Below, piece after piece: positions 63,105 through 64,000 of a stretch of 64,000 nt of DNA. The translations under genes and the position numbers were made by a program. The notes under the pieces were generated by a model. That model worked only from the letters and a program-made list of their open reading frames with translations. It did no database searches and was not told where the DNA came from. The stretch is from Vibrio diabolicus (lineage in GTDB: Bacteria; Pseudomonadota; Gammaproteobacteria; Enterobacterales; Vibrionaceae), in NCBI GenBank assembly GCA_001048675.1, contig CCKK01000020.1, positions 992,001 to 1,056,000 of the forward strand. The letters are read 5' to 3'. Within the stretch, counting starts at the first letter, position 1; each line of letters starts with the position of its first letter.

Positions 63105-64000
63105 AACGATTATCGACTTTGTTAGTTTTTCTGGCTCCCCTGAGCTTCTTCAACGTTGCAAGGAAATGGCTAAACAGCGTTTCGCAATTGCTCAAACTAA
63201 CGAATTTCAATCTCAAAATGTCGTGGCTGTTGCTCACCGTGAGAAAACCCAAATCGCCTACTTCATGGAAAATCTTGCTCATGCTCTTGGTTGTGATGAG
63301 CGTAACGAATTCGCTAACAGTGATTTGTACTTTGCTGCGGCTGACAAGGAATTGAAAGACGCAGACCTAGAAATTGCGACGGATAAAACGTTCAAGGAAT
63401 GCTACGACAATCTCATTTCTAACATCGGTATCGACATGTTAGACGTGCTTTGTCATGGAGAAATTGAATCGTTTCTTGAGGTACTTCAAAACGAAATTAG
63501 CTATGAGGGTAATCACTGGGAAATTAAACGTAAAGGCGGTGGATTCTCTGGTTATTCTCATTCGGCTAAGTTGCTTTGTAACGGTACTCAGGCAGGTTTA
63601 GTGGCTTGGGGTGCGGCTAACTTTGGCTTTTATGTATCGTTCTCTGGCAAGGGTTGCGAGGCTGTTGATATGGCTAAGCTCCAACATGCACTTAAACAGA
63701 TTCCTAATACAAAATTAACTCGTGTTGATATTGCTCTTGATGACATGCAAGGCAATGTAACCATTGATGAGATTAAGGAGCGTTACTGTAACGGTGAGTT
63801 CATTACACGCGGCACACCTCCATCTTGGGGTGAGTTTTGGGGTGGTCGTGGTATGAGTAAAGAAGACCGTAGAAAATGCGGTTTGGTTCCTGATGCTGGT
63901 CATACGTTTTACGTGGGTGCACGTGAGAACGGCAAGATATTCCGCGCTTACCATAAAGGTGCGCAACTTAAGTGTCAGGATTTCCCAAACTGGAACCGTT
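63097..64000 (+). CDS. Filamentous phage replication initiation protein, 3' end outside window
   Basis: Starts at ATG 63097 (MNRTIIDFVSFSGSPELL) within the end of the previous gene and is open to the right edge, 301 codons. It resembles the RstA/Rep_trans initiators of CTX and f237-type phages: the KLTRVDIALDD motif is typical of this rolling-circle replication family. It should nick the phage origin to start single-strand synthesis. The catalytic tyrosine region is partly outside the window. Confidence 0.8.
   Translation, partial: MNRTIIDFVSFSGSPELLQRCKEMAKQRFAIAQTNEFQSQNVVAVAHREKTQIAYFMENLAHALGCDERNEFANSDLYFAAADKELKDADLEIATDKTFKECYDNLISNIGIDMLDVLCHGEIESFLEVLQNEISYEGNHWEIKRKGGGFSGYSHSAKLLCNGTQAGLVAWGAANFGFYVSFSGKGCEAVDMAKLQHALKQIPNTKLTRVDIALDDMQGNVTIDEIKERYCNGEFITRGTPPSWGEFWGGRGMSKEDRRKCGLVPDAGHTFYVGARENGKIFRAYHKGAQLKCQDFPNWNR

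Overview
The window looks like chromosome 1 of a Vibrio in the V. parahaemolyticus / V. alginolyticus group, close to the replication terminus. This rests on gene content and order: NagK, YbiT, a selenium-free formate dehydrogenase cluster, a PAAR-less Rhs protein with an Imm49-type partner, potABCD with two potD copies, fnr-ccoSIH-ccoPQON, a FIST protein/hybrid kinase pair, then a dif1-like site with a filamentous prophage. No database was searched; species level is inference.

Layout. 1-7.7 kb: signalling genes (REC-CheC-like protein, PAS-GGDEF cyclase, chemoreceptor), an NlpC/P60 lipoprotein and a small NUDIX/unknown cluster. 7.7-10.6 kb: fatty acid hydroxylase, tRNA acp3U transferase, NagK. 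10.7-31.8 kb: a module for a Mo/W formate dehydrogenase: tungstate-type ABC importer, MobA, a MobB-MoeA fusion, a sigma-54 response regulator with its sensor kinase, FdhD, DUF3305/DUF3306, a ferredoxin-like protein, a TorD-like chaperone and the three-subunit enzyme. YbiT sits inside it. 32-37.5 kb: Rhs toxin and immunity gene. 37.5-49 kb: ammonium transporter, sirtuin, polyamine importer, Bax-like protein, TtcA. 49-58.3 kb: UspE, FNR and the whole cbb3 oxidase with its assembly genes. 58.5-61.9 kb: FIST/hybrid-kinase pair. 62-64 kb: left end of a CTX/f237-type filamentous prophage at dif.

How it works together. Four good sigma-54 (-24/-12) promoters precede tupABC-mobA-moeA, fdhD, the DUF3305 pair and the formate dehydrogenase operon. 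The only sigma-54 activator in the window lies between the first two, so metal uptake, cofactor synthesis, maturation and enzyme synthesis may form one regulon. FNR, with an autoregulatory FNR box, sits beside the micro-aerobic oxidase genes. A fifth sigma-54 promoter precedes amt.

Caution. Several conserved genes (tupA start, fdhD, rhs twice, a small lipoprotein, uspE, a gene at 58.5 kb, probably one at 6.7 kb) carry single-base indels, mostly in or next to A/T runs. Such a density in otherwise healthy core genes suggests sequencing or assembly error as much as real mutation. I saw no tRNA, rRNA, CRISPR array or insertion sequence.
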